Source of the DNA: JAHEJN01 sp963787285
Lineage (GTDB): Bacteria > Actinomycetota > Acidimicrobiia > Acidimicrobiales > JAHEJN01
Length of the DNA stretch: 64,000 nucleotides
NCBI GenBank assembly: GCA_963787285.1
Contig: CAWBCM010000004.1
Location: 1 to 64,000, forward strand
Reading direction: 5' to 3'
This document shows positions 62,248 through 64,000 of this stretch, in pieces; the stretch's first letter is position 1, and every line of letters begins with the position of its first letter. Below the pieces are notes generated by a model, which searched no databases, was not told the DNA's origin, and was given only the letters and a program-made list of their open reading frames with translations. The translations under genes were made by a program, and so were the position numbers.

Positions 62248-62718
62248 TCAGGAGCCTTGCATGGTCGCCTGCTCGAAGGGCGCCAGCACGACGTCCCATC
62301 CGCGGTCGTAGCCGTTGCGCACCGTGGGTCCACGCTCGGACCCGAGCTCCTCCCACGCACGGTGCTCCAGGTCGACTCGCGTGCCACCCTCGGCGACGGC
62401 CTGGAAACGCACTTCGAGAATGGTGGCGGCTTCGGGCTCGAGCGAGGGATGCCAAGCGACGACGAAACGCTCTGGAGGATCCCATGCGATGACGTCGGCC
62501 CACCGGTGCTCGATTCCGTCGGGCCCCAGCTCGACGATGTGGCCACCGACGTGCTGGTCGAAGCGCACCCCGGACGCTTCGTCTTCGGTGATCGAGTGCG
62601 TCAGCATCGGCCACCACGTCTCCATTCGCGCGGTGAACAGGTCGAAGGCCTCGGCGGGTTCGAGGGGCACGATCCGGGACTTGCGCACCGGTTCGATGGG
62701 AGTGAGCGACAGTCTCAT
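62248..62718 (-). CDS. AHSA1/SRPBCC-domain protein
   Basis: The 156-residue protein has the helix-grip START-like fold. Motifs are VRKSRIVPLEPAEAFDLFTA, WWPMLTHSI, WADVIAWDPPERFVVAWHPS and GTRVDLEHRAWEELG. SRPBCC proteins paired with an ArsR regulator are widespread; they bind a hydrophobic ligand. The start ATG 62718 overlaps the ArsR stop by 4 bp. The ligand is unknown. Confidence 0.82.
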   Translation of the reverse strand: MRLSLTPIEPVRKSRIVPLEPAEAFDLFTARMETWWPMLTHSITEDEASGVRFDQHVGGHIVELGPDGIEHRWADVIAWDPPERFVVAWHPSLEPEAATILEVRFQAVAEGGTRVDLEHRAWEELGSERGPTVRNGYDRGWDVVLAPFEQATMQGS

Positions 62719-63023
62719 GGCTGGTTTTCCTTTCTGGCCGCCCGGGTGTAGGCGTCGAGTACGTCGTCCCACAACGTGTCGATCCACGCACGAAGCGCGG
62801 CGACGCCGTCGGGGTCGGCGGTGTAGATGCGGCGCGTGCCCTGCGGCGTGGCGCTCACCAGGCCGGCCGCATCGAGCACGCGGAGGTGCTGTGACACGGC
62901 GGGCTGGGAGATCGGGAGCCGGTCGGTGAGCTCGCGCACCGACGACGGGGCCTCGCGGATGAGGTCGTAGATCGATCGTCTCGTCGGATCGGCGAGGGCC
63001 ACGAGCTGAGGACCGACATCCAT
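62715..63023 (-). CDS. ArsR-family winged-helix regulator
   Basis: The 102-residue protein is all winged helix: LVALADPTRRSIYDLIREAP, then LPISQPAVSQHLRVLDAAGL with recognition helix and the wing VSATPQGTRRIYT. No CxC metal site is visible, so it probably does not sense arsenic. It is the first gene of a three-gene operon with the SRPBCC and PLP genes. Its promoter, with no room for a Shine-Dalgarno, sits directly against the ATG. Confidence 0.88.
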   Translation of the reverse strand: MDVGPQLVALADPTRRSIYDLIREAPSSVRELTDRLPISQPAVSQHLRVLDAAGLVSATPQGTRRIYTADPDGVAALRAWIDTLWDDVLDAYTRAARKENQP

Positions 63024-63060
63024 GGGATAAACATAAGTGAAAACTTATCATAAGTCAAGA
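63024..63060 (-). promoter_or_regulatory. Leaderless promoter with ATAAGT operator for the ArsR gene
   Basis: On the minus strand TTGACT (63053-63058) and TATGTT (63030-63035) are 17 bp apart. The -10 ends six bases before the ATG at 63023, so transcription should begin at or next to the start codon. ATAAGT-GAAA-ACTTAT (63033-63048) is an inverted repeat and overlaps the -10; a further ATAAGT copy follows at 63050-63055. It is a likely ArsR autoregulatory site. Confidence 0.68.
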
Positions 63061-63100
63061 CTGATGATTTCTCGACCCGTGCCCGTGCGAGACTGCCCGG

Positions 63101-64000
63101 ATGACCGGCGATCCCTTCGCAGAGAAGCGGCGATCACACGGCGCGGTGAGCGGGTCGCTCGGCGACGACGACTTCCTCATGGTCCTGCGCCACGGCGACG
63201 TGAAGGCGATCACCCGCAACTGGGCGACCTTCACCTCCGACGTCGCGTTTCGCGTGCCAATCCCCTCGGAGGCCGATGTCCGGTCGGTCCGGCAGCTGCC
63301 GATCGAGACCGACCCACCGCGCCACACCGAGTACCGGGCGCTCGTGCAAGAGGTCTTCGGGCGCGAGACGTCGAGGAGAATCCGCCCCGACGTAGCGGCG
63401 ATCGTCGATCGACTGCTCGATCAGGCGCTCGCCGCCGGCGAGATCGAAGTGGTGCGGGACTTCGCGGTGCCGGTCCAGTCGCGAGCACTGGCGTTGCTGC
63501 TCGGTCGGCCCCAAGCGGAGGCGACACGGTGGATCTCGTGGGGAACCCACGTCTTCCGCGACTTCTCCGACCGTCCCGAGGGCAATGCACACGAGCTCGA
63601 CCGCTATCTCGACGAGGTGATCGAGGCTGCCTTCGTCGCGCCGGGCGACGACTTCTTCGGACTCCTCGTGCGGTCGGAGTTCGATCGTCGACCGCTGAAC
63701 CGCGACGAAGTGATGGGATTCGCGAACCTGGCCTTCGCCGGCGGTCGCGACACGCTGATCCACCTCATCGTCAACAGCCTCCACCACCTGGCCACGAATC
63801 CAGAGATGCTGACCCGGGCAAAACGCGACCCTGCGCTTCTGGAGAGCGCCGCCGAGGAGTACCTCCGCTACTTCTCACCCATCGCGCACATCGGCCGGGT
63901 GGTGACCGAACCGACCGAGATCCTCGGCCACCGACTCGAACCCGACGACACGGTGTCGATCTGTTTCGCATCGGCCAACCGGGACGAGACCGTCTTCGAT
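63101..64000 (+). CDS. Cytochrome P450 (partial; runs off the window)
   Basis: The frame is open for 300 codons to the end of the window. It contains DPPRHTEYRALVQEVFG, DFAVPVQSRALALLLG, the I-helix oxygen-binding motif NLAFAGGRDTLIHLIVNSL (about residue 210) and the K-helix ExxR in SAAEEYLRYFSPIAHIGR. The Cys ligand loop lies outside the window. P450 enzymes use molecular oxygen and reduced ferredoxin or flavodoxin; the substrate cannot be predicted. ATG at 63101 gives the normal start. It is divergent from the ArsR operon. Confidence 0.88.
   Translation, partial: MTGDPFAEKRRSHGAVSGSLGDDDFLMVLRHGDVKAITRNWATFTSDVAFRVPIPSEADVRSVRQLPIETDPPRHTEYRALVQEVFGRETSRRIRPDVAAIVDRLLDQALAAGEIEVVRDFAVPVQSRALALLLGRPQAEATRWISWGTHVFRDFSDRPEGNAHELDRYLDEVIEAAFVAPGDDFFGLLVRSEFDRRPLNRDEVMGFANLAFAGGRDTLIHLIVNSLHHLATNPEMLTRAKRDPALLESAAEEYLRYFSPIAHIGRVVTEPTEILGHRLEPDDTVSICFASANRDETVFD

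Overview
The window is very GC-rich, dense bacterial DNA with several actinobacterial traits: frequent GTG starts, ATGA/GTGA stop-start overlaps, leaderless-looking promoters, a paired ArsA/Get3-like ATPase operon, an Asp23-type envelope stress cluster and a mycothiol-transferase-like DinB protein. I infer a high-GC actinobacterium, possibly from the Acidimicrobiia; there is no rRNA here to settle it.

Layout. 1-2.7 kb: the end of an SDR gene, three tRNA genes (Arg, His, Lys), a transporter and a lipoprotein. 2.7-4.4 kb: a complete IS481-type insertion sequence that cuts off the last gene of a MarR-controlled efflux/oxidoreductase operon (4.4-7.5 kb). 7.7-11.3 kb: two MarR regulators, each beside a clear palindromic operator, the pseudokinase SelO and a methyltransferase. 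11.5-14.2 kb: an ECF sigma factor followed by an Asp23/AmaP/DUF2273-like envelope stress cluster. 14.3-31 kb: a mechanosensitive channel, a MaoC hydratase, three overlapping genes for exported proteins, a LuxR-type ATPase regulator, two glyoxalase-fold proteins, a repeat-bearing membrane protein, a roughly 1,115-residue glycosidase-like protein, the ArsA-like pair, a stand-alone NuoF-like flavoprotein and a lipoprotein. 31-39.8 kb: nicotinate/nicotinamide salvage, an EF-G paralogue, a PLP desulfhydrase, a lytic transglycosylase and unknowns. 39.9-44.2 kb: a carbamate kinase / YgeW carbamoyltransferase / YgeY hydrolase trio plus a P-loop kinase, all broken by frameshifts. 44.2-61 kb: a lipid-synthase operon on the minus strand. 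61.1-64 kb: a PLP gamma-synthase, a SRPBCC protein, an ArsR regulator and the start of a cytochrome P450.

The most notable system is the lipid-synthase operon, read from 60983 down to 44219. A long-type acyl-CoA dehydrogenase is followed by one giant PUFA-synthase-like polypeptide (KS-AT-KS-four ACP-like domains-KR-DH). Next comes a single-chain acyl-CoA carboxylase (BC-BCCP-long middle region-CT), coupled by a 4-bp overlap, then a Sfp-type phosphopantetheinyl transferase. Together these would supply the extender unit, prime the carriers and build a fatty or polyketide chain. All four ACP-like repeats carry Thr where the phosphopantetheine Ser is expected.

Many conserved genes are interrupted by single-base indels although the protein sequence continues perfectly in another frame. 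The affected genes cluster at 4.4-6.6 kb and 33-60 kb, whereas 13-32 kb is clean. I read most of these as sequence or assembly errors rather than real decay, and annotate across them, naming each break.
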